A stretch of DNA of 64,000 nt, taken from contig OX377202.1 of NCBI GenBank assembly GCA_947396885.1, positions 107,588,221 to 107,652,220 of the forward strand. Reading direction: 5' to 3'. Source of the stretch: Heligmosomoides polygyrus polygyrus (lineage: Eukaryota; Nematoda; Chromadorea; Rhabditida; Heligmosomidae). The translations under genes were made by a program, and so were the position numbers. Positions 21,035 to 32,599 of this stretch are shown here, piece by piece; the stretch's first letter is position 1; every line of letters starts with the position of its first letter. The notes beneath the pieces are model-generated. The model searched no databases, was not told the origin of the DNA, and saw nothing but the letters and a program-made list of their open reading frames with translations.

Positions 21035-22230
21035 AGATTGTCCGTCTGTCCCTGCGTCCGCGCAAAAATAATTACCGCTCGTGATTTTCACAACAACTCA
21101 GTCGATAATATTAGCTAGCGCTCAGAGTTAAGCGTCTGACATGTACGGCACGCGAATATAATGGCCGCTGCGCACAATTCGCGACAATTAGACAATATCG
21201 ATCGGTTAGTAGATATCGATCAATATCATCGATTTCTTTCCAGAACTGGTCGTCTCGAAAATAAGTCATACGATTGTGACGCCTTGTAGTCATGCTTCAC
21301 AGCAATTTAACAATATCAACTGATCGATCAATATCGATCGATATTACCGACATCCAGGCGAACTCGCCTCTCTAGTCCGTTAGTCTGTCCATCTGTCGTC
21401 CGTTTGTCCGCGCAAAATTAATTACAGCTCGAGGTTTTCGCAGCAACTTATTAGCTGTTTCTCAGAGTTGACCCTTTGACATGTCCATCTCGCGAATATA
21501 ATGGCCGCTGAGCACAATTCGCGACAATTAGACGATATCGATCGGCTAGTTGATATCGATCAATATCATCGATTTTTTTTTCGAGAACTGGTAGTCTCGA
21601 AAATAATTCATGCGAACGTGACGCTAGATAAACATGCTTCACACCAATTTAACAATTTCAACTGGTCAACCAATAACGATCCATATTGCAGAATTCCAGG
21701 CAAAGGCGTCTGTTTGTCCATCTGTCTGTCCGTCCGCGCAAAATTAATGGCACCTCGATATTTTCACAGCAACTCAGTTAATATTATTAGCTAGTGATCA
21801 AGGTTCACCAGCTGGGGTGAGCATCATGCGAATATACTGACCGCTGGGAGCACTCTTCACAACAGTGAGACCGATCAACCTGCTGATACCGATCATTATT
21901 ATCGATTTCTATTCAGAGCTGACCGTTTGGAGTAGAAGTCATGCGAACACAATGCTCGGTAGACATGGATTCATAGCAATTTCGCAATGCCAACCGACCA
22001 ATCGATATCGATCGATATTACCCGACTTTGGCGCGAAGCCATCAGTCTACCTATCTGTCCGTCCATTCGCAAAAATTTATTTTTTCGCAGCAACCCAGTC
22101 GATACTATGGCTAGCGCTAAAGATGAACCGCTTGAGGTGGTCATCATGCGAATATAATGGCCGCTGGTCACCAATCCATAACAGTTAAACGTTGATCAGC
22201 ATGTAGATATCGATCAATATTATCGACTCT
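21035..22230. repeat. Satellite of about 340 bp, 3-3.5 units
   Basis: Unit landmarks recur at about 21045, 21400, 21725 and 22050: GTCCGTCCGCGCAAAATTA, CGCGAATATAATGGCCGCTG, AGATATCGATCAATATCATC and ATATCGATCGATATTA. Each unit thus has two variants of the ATGGCC box plus two TATCGAT clusters. It lies upstream of the VLCAD gene. Confidence 0.8.
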
Positions 22231-22267
22231 CATTCAGGTTTGATCGCTTCGAGTAGAACTATTGATA

Positions 22268-22465
22268 TATGTCGCGAAGACGGGCAGCATTGGGAGATGG
22301 AGACGCCCCATCCAATCAGAACGCTTTGAATGAGCGCGCCATTCAAAGTGGGCGTGTACAGTCGGTACCCTGATTGGTTGGCATGTGCTCGGTCTGTGCT
22401 CTGCTTCGTTATTATTGGCTGGCGCGGTCCCACCTACCAATGCTGCTCACGTTAGCGACAAGCGC
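22268..22465. mobile_element. Palindromic MITE with CCAAT boxes (family F)
   Basis: Outer arms GTCGCGAAGACGGGCAGCATT / AATGCTGCTCACGTTAGCGAC; inner ATCCAATCAGA / CCTGATTGGTTGG around GGGCGTGTACAGTCGGTACC. Relatives at 32910, 52185 and 53690. Confidence 0.75.
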
Positions 22466-22892
22466 CGAATGGGTATATCAACCGTCTTGTAGATGTGCAT
22501 CACAGTACTCTTACAATATCAATTCGCCGATCAATATCGATCGATATCAGTTCTGCCCAGCCAACAGCCGAACGGCTTTGCTGGACCTACTGACTGCTTA
22601 TTATCCTTCGATATCAACGACACTTTAGAAGGGCAAAACAAGGACAAAGGCATCGCTTCGTGCATTATGCATGGATGCGCCATGCATTCAAATTCCGACT
22701 GATGTAATGCAGACATTTTGCATTGAATAGCTCGCCTATACGACAATTTGGTAGGGCAAAACGAGGGGCAAACTTCGTTTTAGAAGCCGTTTGAGTGACT
22801 TTCTAATTCGAATAGGTGGTCTTGATGAGCTGGGGGCATTCATTACTTGGTGATTTCGCTCAGTTCTTCCTAATTAATGAAAGTAGTGTATG

Positions 22893-23060
22893 GTGAGAGC
22901 ATGGTAGCGCAGTCGGAGGAGGCGCCGGCCGTCGTATGCAGCCAATTTCAGAGGTTCTTGGGTCGAATATCCCGCCCAGGTCAATCAAGCCTTCCATCTC
23001 TTCGGGTCGATAAACTGGTACTAACGATAAGTTGACTCCAGGCACAGCCTTCGCCACCGC
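22893..23060 (+). mobile_element. S2 SINE, 5' half
   Basis: Has the best A box (TAGCGCAGTCGG) and B box (GGGTCGAATATCC), then CAATCAAGCCTTCCATCTC. It stops before the conserved tail. Confidence 0.75.
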
Positions 23061-23099
23061 CTATATAGCAATAGAGAGCAGAAATAACTGCAGAAGCAG

Positions 23100-23680
23100 A
23101 CGACTGACGGAGAAGTCAAGCTGAAGGAGAGATCGGACCACAACTCACGATGTTTTCAGCAGTCAGGCGAATCAGAAGATGATCGTGACGACTCGAGTAG
23201 AATGAATGGGCATCTCCAACTAATCCAACAACAAAAAACAATTAGGGAAGTGGCCAGCTATCGCCTCAGCCGCATCAAGCAGTCGGAAGACGGAAGAAAA
23301 CAACCACACACCTCCCCGACCACCCCGGTGCGGTGCCCGTTGCTGCTACGAACGAGAGACATCGATCGGTTGTCGATAACAGCCGACCCATCACACAGGG
23401 ACACGGTGACTGCTGACCACTACTCGCTGAACGACGACGTCTTCACCGAGGAATCTGGGTCGCTTTGGAAGAACTAACTACTGGGCTAGCGGCTGCGAAA
23501 GAGGTAACTTCGGATGGACCTAGAATGGACCATCTTCTGCCTACCAGTGTTTGAAAAGGCTCAAGGGCTACTAGATTTAGGGAATTACTGTAATTTCGCC
23601 CCTTGTCAACCCGTTGGATGGGTAGATCGACAGCTCAGTACCTCGTTTAGATCGTCTACCACAGGTGGAAGGAGACGAAA
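23100..23680. other. Unassigned intergenic stretch
   Basis: Contains a 91-codon plus-strand frame (23202-23477) without recognisable similarity, in a region bounded by a SINE fragment and RTE tails. Probably not a gene. Confidence 0.3.
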
Positions 23681-25640
23681 ACTGGATGAGTCAGTCACGT
23701 AACGTTCTCTGACGTTCGCTTCTTCGGCGCCCTTAAAAGCCCTGAACGAACCCCTTCAAGTCTCTTCTCGAGCGAGAGGGACCCACTGGGCTATTCTGGC
23801 ACAAGACAAGGACGAATGGAGTCTTAGGGCTGGATCCCGCTGGAAGAGATCCACATCATTATCACCCGTAGAATTATTATTGCTACCGAAGTTAGGGTGA
23901 CCCCATGGCCGATGGAATTGTGAAACGGCCACTAATTTTGCGCGGACGAAAAGACAGACGAGTACATGAGCTCTTCAAAACATAGTAGAATATTCAGACG
24001 AAGCCATGTTGCAAGCTGAAGACCTAATCCCAGTTTGTTGTTCGTTATTGTTTTAAGTTTTGTTTGTTAACCGCACTTGAACTGTTTACCTGCCTGGCTC
24101 TCCCCGTACAAAACAAATAAATAAATAAATAAATAAATACTCTCTGATGTTCGCTTGTCCAGAGCTGCCTATCCATATCTTCTTTGGGGCCTTTAAAAGC
24201 GCGGAACGACCGGTACGACACTATTCGAGTCTTCTCGAGCGAATAAAACCCACTGGGCTACTCTGGCACAAGAGAAGAACGAATGTAGACTTTGGAGAAT
24301 CCCGCTGGTACAGGACTACATCATTATCTATTATTATATTATTAATTTTTATTATTAATTTCATTATTAATTATTTGTTTAATATTATTTATTATTTATT
24401 GATTTTGTTATTAATTAATATTATAGTTTAATTTTATATTATCATTATAGTATGGACTAAATATTATAATATTATTACCTGAGTCAGTGTGACCCTCTGA
24501 CCGATGGAAATGTGAAACGGCCATTAATTTTGCGCGGACGAACAGACAGACGGACTCTACAAAACATAGTAACGAATGTTCAAACGAAGCCATGTGCAAA
24601 CTGAGTATACAATCCTAGTTTAGAGAGTAAAAACGCAAAAAGACGGCTAAATTTGAAGTGCTGCTGCAGCTTCGCCTTTTCGAAGATTAGGTGGGCCGGT
24701 CACGTAATGTTCTTCCTAACACCCATTCAAAGAGAGTATGTCCCCAATGTCTTGCTCGGTCCCCTTAAAAGCCCTGAATAAACGATACTGCCCTATTCGT
24801 GCATCTTCGCTAGCAATCAGGACTCACTGGGCTACTCTGGCACGCCACAGGGATGAATGGAGATTTTGCTGCACTTCACTAGGCTCGTGGAAATGTGAAA
24901 CGACCAATAATTTTGCGCGGACGAACAGACAGATGGGTACACGACCTCACGACTTCACAAGGCCGATGGAAATGTGAAACGGTCATTAATTTTGCACGAA
25001 CGAACAGGAAGATTTGGGACCACTGGGCTATTCTGGCACGCCACAGGGATGAATGAAGACTTTGCCGGATCTCACTAGAACAGGACAATATCATTATCTT
25101 CCTTGGAACCATTTTTACTATCTGCGCTGATGTGATTCTAACGCTGATAGAAATCTTGAACAGCCATTAATTTTGCGCGGACAAACAGACAGACGAGCAT
25201 ATCAGCTCCTCTCTACATGACGGAATACTCAGATGATGCTCGGCTCGGTTGCAAGTTGAAGGCACAGCCTTAGTCTATAGGCTTGAAAAGGCTGAAAGCG
25301 GTTACATTTGGAGTTCTTTTGCATTTTTTGCCTCTAATCGGGAAATACAACGCAATTTAGGTGGGTCAGTCAGTTTTCTGACACCCGTTTAACGAGAGCA
25401 TGGCCGCCAGTGAGTTGGTCAGGTTCCTTGAAAGCCCTGAACGAAAGGTATCACCCTTTTCTTGTCTTTTCTCGAGCGAGTGAGCTACTCTGGCACGCGA
25501 TAGAGATGAATGAAAACTTCAGTGGATCTCGCCTAAGCAGGATTACATCAGTGTTCGTCCGTAGAAGCACTCTTACTATTTGAGTTGATGTGACCCTAAG
25601 GCCGACGGAGATGTGAAGCGGCCACTAATTTTGCGCGGAC
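23680..25640 (+). mobile_element. Serial 3' tails of an RTE-type LINE
   Basis: Four or five partial copies (tails near 23690, 24140, 24680, 25010 and 25360) in the same orientation. Translations include KALNKRY and HWATLARHRDEW, the conserved end of RTE-clade reverse transcriptase polyproteins (KALNERY...HWATLARDRDEW). Each tail is followed by about 100-200 bp containing an ATCATTAT stretch, then a reverse GCGCAAAATTAATGGCC box (GGCCATTAATTTTGCGCGG). All are heavily 5'-truncated and disrupted. Confidence 0.75.
24318..24480. repeat. ATT-rich simple repeat
   Basis: Nearly pure A/T of TTATTA and TTAATTA words following an RTE tail, in the position of the LINE 3' end. Confidence 0.85.
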
Positions 25641-26309
25641 GAACAGAACAGACAGACAAACATGTGAGTGCTTCAATTACTTTCGTTGTACGTATTCTAA
25701 TTATTTGCTTCAATTACTTTCGTGCTTCAATTACTTTCGTTGTACGTATTCTAATTATTTGGCAGCTCCGCCTATCCGTAACAAGTACTGTATCCAAACG
25801 TACTTTCAGAGCACCTCCGCGGGGTGCTTAAGGATATAACGCATGGCGCATCCCCGTAACGTCCTGATTCACGATGACCAATCACAAATCCAACCTTACA
25901 CCACCCCTGGAGCGGTCATTCCTCTCTCCTATGCGCACTATTCCGCTCCTTCAAAGTGTCTGTACGCTCTCACACAATGAAGCACCCTCGAGCAGATCAC
26001 AAACCATTCGATCCACTCCTCCACCCTTCGATTAGGATTGCAGCACCATCCGTTGCAATTTTTCAGCTGGAGATGCGAGTACCGCTATTATGTACGCGGC
26101 GCCGATTAGATTCATATCCCACACGGCTTAATCAATACACGTAACTGCGATTATGACGCGCCGCGCGACGACTGGAGTATAAACGGCGCCTAATCGATTC
26201 ACTTAGCTCACCCCCACCGACCATGATTCTGCCAAGTTTACGCGACTAGATCGAATTGGGACATTTTGCACTCCTGATTGGAGAAGGGTTAACCTGACAT
26301 CTATCTCAC

Positions 26310-26549
26310 ATGATCCGCGCCCATGAATTCGAAGCCTATAACGACTTCACACAAAAAAGTCGCGAAAAAACATCGACACGGCAAGAAGCCAAGCGGAATG
26401 CAATAAACGAGCTCCAGCTGAAGAAGGAAGGAACACTGACGAGTCTGAATGGTGAAGAACTGCCAGATGACGTCAAAAAAGCGCCGGCGCACGTGTGTAG
26501 GGAGGGCGGGGCGCGCAGAGAACGCTGGCCCGGTCGTCCGTTATCACCG
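26310..26549 (+). CDS. Possible orphan coding exon, 80 codons
   Basis: Plus-strand frame opening MIRAHEFEAYNDFTQKSREK and continuing with LKKEGTLTSLNGEELPDDVK. The Lys/Glu-rich, low-complexity-free composition resembles real coding sequence more than the surrounding repeats do, and it is outside recognised repeats. No family is recognised, there is no clear acceptor before it, and the last third (GGARRERWPGRPLSP) looks non-coding. It could be a fragment of a decayed gene. Confidence 0.2.
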
Positions 26550-26812
26550 TAACGGTGGACTTTGTACTTTGAACACTGACGTCCGGCCACACTCTGCACG
26601 ATCCGCTCCCGAACATCGAGGCCGTCCGTCATCTGGAGAGGTCAGCGTCATTACCTGAGTCGTTCGGCCTTGAGGAGGTTTGGTCTGCCGAACTCTGGAC
26701 AGCAGGGCATCAGACCAAAGAAGGAAATGGCCGAAGAATGATGGTTCTTTAGATCTGCTCTTCCCCTCCAGGAGCCTTATATACGTCTGCTCGAACAGCA
26801 ATAGGCTCTTCA

Positions 26813-26966
26813 GGGGCCGGATTCATCAGCAATTAACCCCGTGGGTATGTGGGGTATAAGGGATAGAAGTAAGTCAGGTAGAGATAAGGTAACAGTCAGA
26901 GACGCTGGCGCTGGGTGGGTATCTCTACCCCTATACCCGCGGGTAGTCGTTGATGAATCTGGCCCC
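26813..26966. mobile_element. MITE with GGGGCCGGATTCATCA ends (family C)
   Basis: Left GGGGCCGGATTCATCAGC, right GTTGATGAATCTGGCCCC; the sub-terminal arms contain CCCGTGGGTAT / ATACCCGCGGG. CAG flanks both ends. Confidence 0.8.
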
Positions 26967-26974
26967 AGAACAGA

Positions 26975-27470
26975 AGAATCCATCCTAGTGGGAGGGGGGC
27001 ACTTTACTAACAAGTCCTTCTTATAGCGACAGTAGAATTACAGTGAACTATTTTAAAGAGATTAACTTTTCCATGGAATTCCCTGTCGGAGTAAGCCACC
27101 TCGTTTGAGTTTGCCTTGCTTTTCAGCGATGACCCCCTCCAATTAGGACACAGTCAAATTATTCAAAATGCTCAAACAGTGCTTCATGCCTCTAGCACCC
27201 TGCTTTCGAATGAAATCAGGCCAAGGCATCAAATGTGTAAAAGTCTGTGGAATAAGTGTGACATGTGAAATCAAATCAAGCACTTTTCCAATCGAAATGA
27301 ACATTTTTTAGACAAAACTTCCACTTTCTACCTCAAAATCGATACTTTTCAAATATCCCATTTTTACGTCAAATTGGACACTTTCCAATCAAACTGAACT
27401 ACTTTCACGCGAACTGGACGGTTTTCAAAAAAAAATTAACAATATTTGTCAAGGCTGGCGCTCCTCTACC
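26975..27470. other. Unassigned intergenic stretch with a poly-G junction
   Basis: No gene seen. ATCCTAGTGGGAGGGGGGCAC at about 26981 is one of the recurrent CTAGT-poly-G junctions. From 27360 a dispersed repeat with AAATTGGACACTTT begins, shared with 4130-4320 and 27780-27975. Confidence 0.4.
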
Positions 27471-27760
27471 GTATGTATGTACCGTGTCCATATCTCCTTA
27501 TGTCCGTCTGTGCAAAAATAATGGCCGTTAAACGACCCTCATATTATTGACGGACGCGAATGTGATCCTATATGTGAATGTCTCGTCCATTTGTCCTCTA
27601 GCACGTCCGTGCAAAAATAATGGCCTTTAGACGGAGCTCATGTCGTCGAGAAGCGAGAGTATGACCTCTTTATGCGAAGCTTTGTTCGTCCATTTGTCTT
27701 CATAATTGTTCGCGCAAAACTAATGGTTGTTTGGAGGATCTCATATTAGCAATGGACGTG
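27470..27760 (+). repeat. Short array of GCGCAAAATTAATGGCC boxes
   Basis: Three copies near 27508, 27607 and 27710 at about 100-bp spacing. Confidence 0.7.
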
Positions 27761-28434
27761 AGTCACTTTCACGAGTTGAGTCGAGTTAGACACTTTTCAA
27801 AGCAAATTGGACACTCTTCTAAACTTAACCTCAAGACTTTTGAAATCAAAGCGATCCTCTTCTACATCGAAATGAGCCACTTCTATAACACTTTAAGCTA
27901 AAGACCCTCCAAAAAGGTTTAAATATTTTTTTTTGTTCAAGAGAATTCTTAATGTAACCTTCCTTGAAGTCCTAACACGTTGACGACCGCGCAATTTTCG
28001 CGCATCGGGCCCGCGGCACTGCGCGTATTGCGCGCGGGTGACCCCAAGTTTATACTTGCACCGCCATGCGGCACGGCACCACGACCGCCATAGATATCGA
28101 TTTTTCGCGCCGCCCAATCGATACCTACCTCGACCATTGTGCCGCGCCCCGCAGCGGCGCAAATATAAGCCAGGGTTGACACGATATTTCGTCACCTTAG
28201 CTTAGCATAAATTAAATTTTCAAAAAGCACACCACGAATCTGATATCCGTTCTCGAAATTTTGATTTTGTTTTTGAAATGTTCCCTAAATCTTTTCTTTT
28301 CCGCAACGAGCTTCCCTCTCATGGTCTAATTGGAAAATAATTGTTTTTGATGCGGAATTTAGACTGAAAAATTCTTGAATTGCCATCATAAATCGCCACC
28401 ATGAGCATTCTGGATGACAATGTCGACGAACTAA

Positions 28435-28524
28435 ACGAATCTAGCTAAGAGGATTAAGACAAAATGCAGTGAATGCAACAAGTTGTGCTGTTTAGATTTC
28501 TTCCAAACAACTCATAGCTGTTGA
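28435..28524 (+). pseudogene. Possible piggyBac-type zinc-ribbon remnant
   Basis: A short open segment reads AKRIKTKCSECNKLCCLDFF to a stop. A Cys-rich C-terminal end of this shape (CxxC ... CxxxF) is typical of piggyBac-family transposases. Nothing else of such a protein is readable nearby, so this is a weak suggestion. Confidence 0.2.
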
Positions 28525-29469
28525 TTGTCGGTTAAAAATGATTCCTTCTGGACTTTATTTGTGAAGTTGATCTCCTTAGTGACGTTTGATAACATCCAAG
28601 TAGTTGTAGTTTGTAATCATACCTGTTTCTTATCTTTATTGAATGGAGTCTCAAAAATAACTCTGAAGTTCAATGTATAGCTGGTCGTTGCCATAATAGG
28701 TTCCCTCTGACATATTCCCACGTAGCCATGCCACTCGTAACTCATCGTAATCGAGCGAAATTCGAGAAGCGAGAATCAGATTCGTGACCGGCACCTCAAA
28801 TAACCCCATTCAGGGAGTTTGGACAAAGGTGGTGACAACACTAGTTATCGATATGGTTGGTAACCGGTCGCAATTTACCAAACGGACATCGCCACTGTGT
28901 TCGACATCTTAAATAACCTCTCTAGGCAAAGTTGGTACGAAGGTAATGTCACTCAGATCAAAATAATACTGCAGGAAGGCCGCCCCATTTTTCCGTGCCG
29001 GAAAAGGAGATGCCGCCATGCCCTCTTCCGAAGCGTGGCGACTTTTATTCGATTAATGGCAGAATTGCTGTTTGCACAAAGTTTCACAGTTGTAAACGAT
29101 ATGACAAAAGCAAATTTAAAAAAACACACATATCCTCACTTTGATGGTTCGTGTAGGTGTCACTTACACCATCAATCAAATAAAAGTTGTGGCGAATTAG
29201 TGCATGGTGCGATCTGATCTTTAAATTCGTTACATGCTTGCCTCTTTGGTGTGCTTCAAGACTTATCTTAATATATTATTTTTCTCTGAAAATAAACGTT
29301 TTATAAGATTACCAGTCGTTCGGCGGCCTAGCGGCCGCCTACGGCTGGTTGGGGGTTTCGCCCCCAAACCCCGAGAATAGGACGCCATGGCCGCTACGGG
29401 TTTCCTATTCTTCCCTAGGCCTTCTAATCATTATGTTAATCGAGATGGATCGGTTGATCTTCCTCAACG

Positions 29470-29770
29470 TGATCCTCAAAAAATCGATAATATCGATCGA
29501 TATCGATTGGTCGACTTCAGATTCGTGTTCAGCGACCTCGATTACCCCAAGGCCGAAGTTTCGCGCCACTTGAACGCCACCTTTAAAAATCCATAATATC
29601 TATCGATATCGATTGGCCGACTTCAGATTCGTGTTCAGCGACCTCGATTACCCCCAGGGCCGAAGTTTCGTGCCGCTTGAACGCCATCCTCAAAAAATCG
29701 ATAATATCGATCGATATCGATTGGTCGACTTCAGATTCGTGTTCGGCGACCTCGATTACCCCCAGGCCTG
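29470..29770. repeat. TATCGAT-rich satellite, three units of about 108 bp
   Basis: TCGATAATATCGATCGATA at 29483 and 29699 with a diverged unit at 29591; each continues with TTCAGATTCGTGTTC and GACCTCGATTACCCC. Same family as 4840-5240. Confidence 0.85.
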
Positions 29771-29774
29771 AAGT

Positions 29775-30330
29775 ATGTACCGCCGACGTATTCGGCACGT
29801 CTACGGCTCGCGCCGACGTATTCGGCACGTCTACGGCTCGCCATGCACGGTTGCCGACGTGTTCGGCACGTCTACGGCTCGCCAGGCACGGTTGTCGACG
29901 TGTTCGGCACGTCTACGGCTCGCCAGGCACGGTTGTCGACGTGTTCGGCACGTCTACGGCTCGCCATGCACGGTTGCGGACGTGTTCGGCACGTCTACGG
30001 CTCGCCATGCACGGTTGCCGACGTGTTCGGCACGTCTACGGCTCGCCATGCACGGTTGCCGACGTGTTCGGCACGTCTACGGCTCGCCAGGCACGGTTGT
30101 CGACGTGTTCGGCACGTCTACGGCTCGCCATGCACGGTTGCGGACGTGTTCGGCACGTCTACGGCTCGCCATGCACGGTTGCGGACGTGTTCGGCACGTC
30201 TACGGCTCGCCATGCACGGTTGCCGACGTGCTCGGCACGTCTACGGCTCGCCAGGCACGGTTGCCGACGTGTTCAGCACGTCTACGGCTCGCCATGCACG
30301 GTTGCGGACGTGTTCGGCACGTCTTCTGAA
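29775..30330. repeat. 41-bp minisatellite, about 13 units
   Basis: Unit landmark CTACGGCTCGCC recurs every 41 bp (29831, 29872, 29913 ...), with two alternating variants, CCATGCACGG and CCAGGCACGG. Since 41 is not a multiple of 3, all three plus-strand frames read through and give overlapping open frames of 167-280 codons. There is no evidence of translation. Confidence 0.92.
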
Positions 30331-30500
30331 TCCCGACGCACGTTGAACGACGTCTTCGGCACGTCTTCTGAATCCCGACGCACGTTGAACGACGTCTTCG
30401 GCACGTCTTCTGAATCCCGACGCACGTTGAACGACGTCTTCAGCATGTTATCTGAATCCCTCCGCACGTCGGACGACGTCTTGAGCACGTCTTCTGGAAT
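30306..30500. repeat. 42-bp variant minisatellite, about 4 units
   Basis: GTCTTCTGAATCCCGACGCA repeats at 30321, 30363 and 30405, then diverges. It follows the 41-bp array with a one-base change of period. Confidence 0.88.
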
Positions 30501-30839
30501 TCCTAAGCTCTGCACTTGATCCCCATTCTTACCCTGACGCGTTGTTCGCTGAATACATCGTAAACTTGGGTGATCCGCCGCCGGGGTTTCAGTTCGCTGG
30601 CAATCGCCCATTGTTAAGCTGAAAGAAAACCCGGAAAACCCGTTAAGCTGAAAGAGATTACACTTTTGGGGCAGTTGAACAAAAAATATTAAAGAAAGTT
30701 GTACCAAGCTTTCATTGGACAAAAAATTCTTTCAATCATTTTACTGAGTCTATAGTATAGTATAGTATGTAGTATAACTTTCTTGAAGGTCTCTTTGATT
30801 TGAAAGAGTTCTCTCTGATTTCAAAAGCCTTAGGCCAGC

Positions 30840-31150
30840 ATAGAATTTGAATCAGTTTCCTTAAGCCTCAGGTGGCTGGTATCGAGGTAGTAAGCTGTCA
30901 CAACGATGTTTTGTTGCGATCAAAACTTCCAGCGCCAGGCAGGACTCGAACCCGCACCTCCCTCTGACCGGGCGGGAATGCTCTACGCCTTTACACCACC
31001 GGTGCCGTTTGATCGAACGCAACATCCACACCTCGTGGGACCGATCAGGGTTCGAGTACCGCCTTGCGCTAGAAGTTTTGATCGCAACGAAACATCGTTG
31101 TGACAGCTTACAACCTCGATACCAGCCAATTGAGGCTTAAAGAAACTGAC
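30840..31150. mobile_element. S1 SINE embedded in an inverted repeat
   Basis: A minus-strand S1 head (30942-31015; B box GGACTCGAACCC read in reverse) is flanked by inverted copies of GAAGTTTTGATCGCAAC and of CTGGTATCGAGGT, so the right side repeats the S1 tail in opposite sense. Confidence 0.65.
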
Positions 31151-31266
31151 TTGAATTGTTTATATCAAGGCCATCAGCTTAACTGGATCAATGCTGATAT
31201 CAGCGGCCAGCTCATCCCGGATACGGGTGGGTGGTGATCGGTCCCACGAGGTGTGGATGATCAAAC

Positions 31267-31385
31267 AGCGCCGGTGGTGTAATGGCGTAGAGCATTCCCG
31301 CCCGGTCAGAGGGAGGTGCGGGTTCGAGTCCCGCCCGGCGCTAGAAGTTTTGATGGCAACAAAACATCGTTGTGACAGGTGTCAA
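31267..31385 (+). mobile_element. S1 SINE with tRNA-like head
   Basis: A perfect 8-bp acceptor-like stem AGCGCCGG/CCGGCGCT and a perfect T arm GCGGGTTCGAGTCCCGC, but an 11-base anticodon loop and no D stem, so it is not a functional tRNA. The head resembles tRNA-Asp or tRNA-Gly. The tail is GAAGTTTTGATGGCAAC. Confidence 0.75.
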
Positions 31386-31640
31386 ATTTGATTTGAAAAG
31401 TGTCCTATTCGACGTGAAATGGTATATCAGATTCCCAATGAGGTATTGTGCCTAATCACCTTCCACGCTTCCGCGGTGAAAAAGTTCGTTTCAACACTAG
31501 AGAGAGAAATCTTCCAGGTAGCAGATCAATCACCAACGGATGTAATAGCTACCTGACGAGCCAGCTTTTTGAATATTCTTGTAGAACTTGATATCTATTT
31601 GGCAAGAGATTTTGAACAATCTTGTCGAGCTCGGTAAATC

Positions 31641-31918
31641 AGCGCGTGTAGCGAAGTCGGAGGAGGCGCCGGCTCGCGTGCACGATACCAGCTTCTTGGT
31701 TCGGATTTCCCGCCCAGGCCAACCAAGCCTTCCATCCCTCCGGGGTCGGTGAATTGGTACCAGTCTTGTCTGGGAAGGATAAAGTGCTGTCTTGTTCATC
31801 GGCTGGCACCGCAAGTCATTGTATGGCCAAATACGCATTCAAATCTCCTGCTTGACATCCCGTAAAAGTAGAATGCGCTGACGCGTCCCAAAAGGGATTG
31901 AGTAACGCCGTCCTTGAT
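31641..31918 (+). mobile_element. S2 SINE, near full length
   Basis: Collinear with the 6169 copy from the A box to AGTAGAATGCGCTGACGC. It ends near TTTATCC. The two copies differ by scattered substitutions. Confidence 0.8.
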
Positions 31919-32167
31919 CCTTTATCCTTTATATGATGAACAAGGCGGGAGATAAAACTCCACTTTGAGGTACTCCGCTTGTTAATGGATAGGCAGGAGA
32001 AAAATAGTCATTGATATTGACTTGGAACGATATGCCCGTGATAAAATTACTAATCGATTTTACTATCCTTTTACTACTATCATACTTACTTACTATCGTA
32101 GGATGCAAATTAATATTTTGAAGCTTGAAAAAAGGAACTGTCTATATCATATGACCGCTGAGTCGCC

Positions 32168-32310
32168 TAGTGGTGGATTCATCAACGATTAAACCAGCGG
32201 GAATGCGGGGTATACGGAATAGAGATACCCACGATGAAGCATGCATCTCTACTTCTTATCCAATCTCTACCCCTATACCCGAGAGTTTAATTGTTGACGA
32301 ATTCAGCCCC
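32168..32310. mobile_element. MITE of family C
   Basis: GGATTCATCAACGATTAAAC on the left, GTTTAATTGTTGACGAATTC and GCCCC on the right; sub-terminal GCGGGGTATAC / CCCCTATACCC. Shares its layout with 26813-26966. Confidence 0.7.
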
Positions 32311-32484
32311 AGGTAATGCGCCAGTTTCTACCATCTACCACATAACCCTGGTCAAAGTCAAATTCATGAATCCGGCCTCTGGATTCCACTGGATTCCATG
32401 ACGCCTTTGCTCCCCGTCTTTGACGCAACCTTCTCTGCCTTGGACCTTGGAGAAATCAAAGAAAATGACATCAACATTTAAGAT

Positions 32485-32552
32485 ATCTCGTAGAAGTAGA
32501 ATGCGTGGCGCATCCCAAAAAGGAATGAGTAGCGCCGTCCTTTCTCGTTTTA
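32485..32552 (+). mobile_element. S2 SINE, 3' tail only
   Basis: AGTAGAATGCGTGGCGCAT followed by GAGTAGCGCCGTCC, identical in layout to the tail of the full copies. It is 5'-truncated, as expected for LINE-mobilised SINEs. Confidence 0.65.
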
Positions 32553-32599
32553 TAGACTCAAGCTAGGGTCATTCATCCGACCCCTGAGTCGCCTCGATT

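Noticed and set aside
28401..28448. A 15-codon frame with perfect Kozak context (GCCACCATGA)
   Set aside because: Too short and with no continuing exon; it may be chance.
29677..30519. A 280-codon frame and two overlapping frames of 184 and 167 codons
   Set aside because: All three come from one 41-bp tandem repeat without internal stops; no start context, splice structure or family similarity supports them.
31267..31342. A second tRNA gene
   Set aside because: Acceptor and T stems are perfect, but the anticodon loop is 11 bases and the D stem does not form; other copies with the same tail exist, so it is a SINE head.
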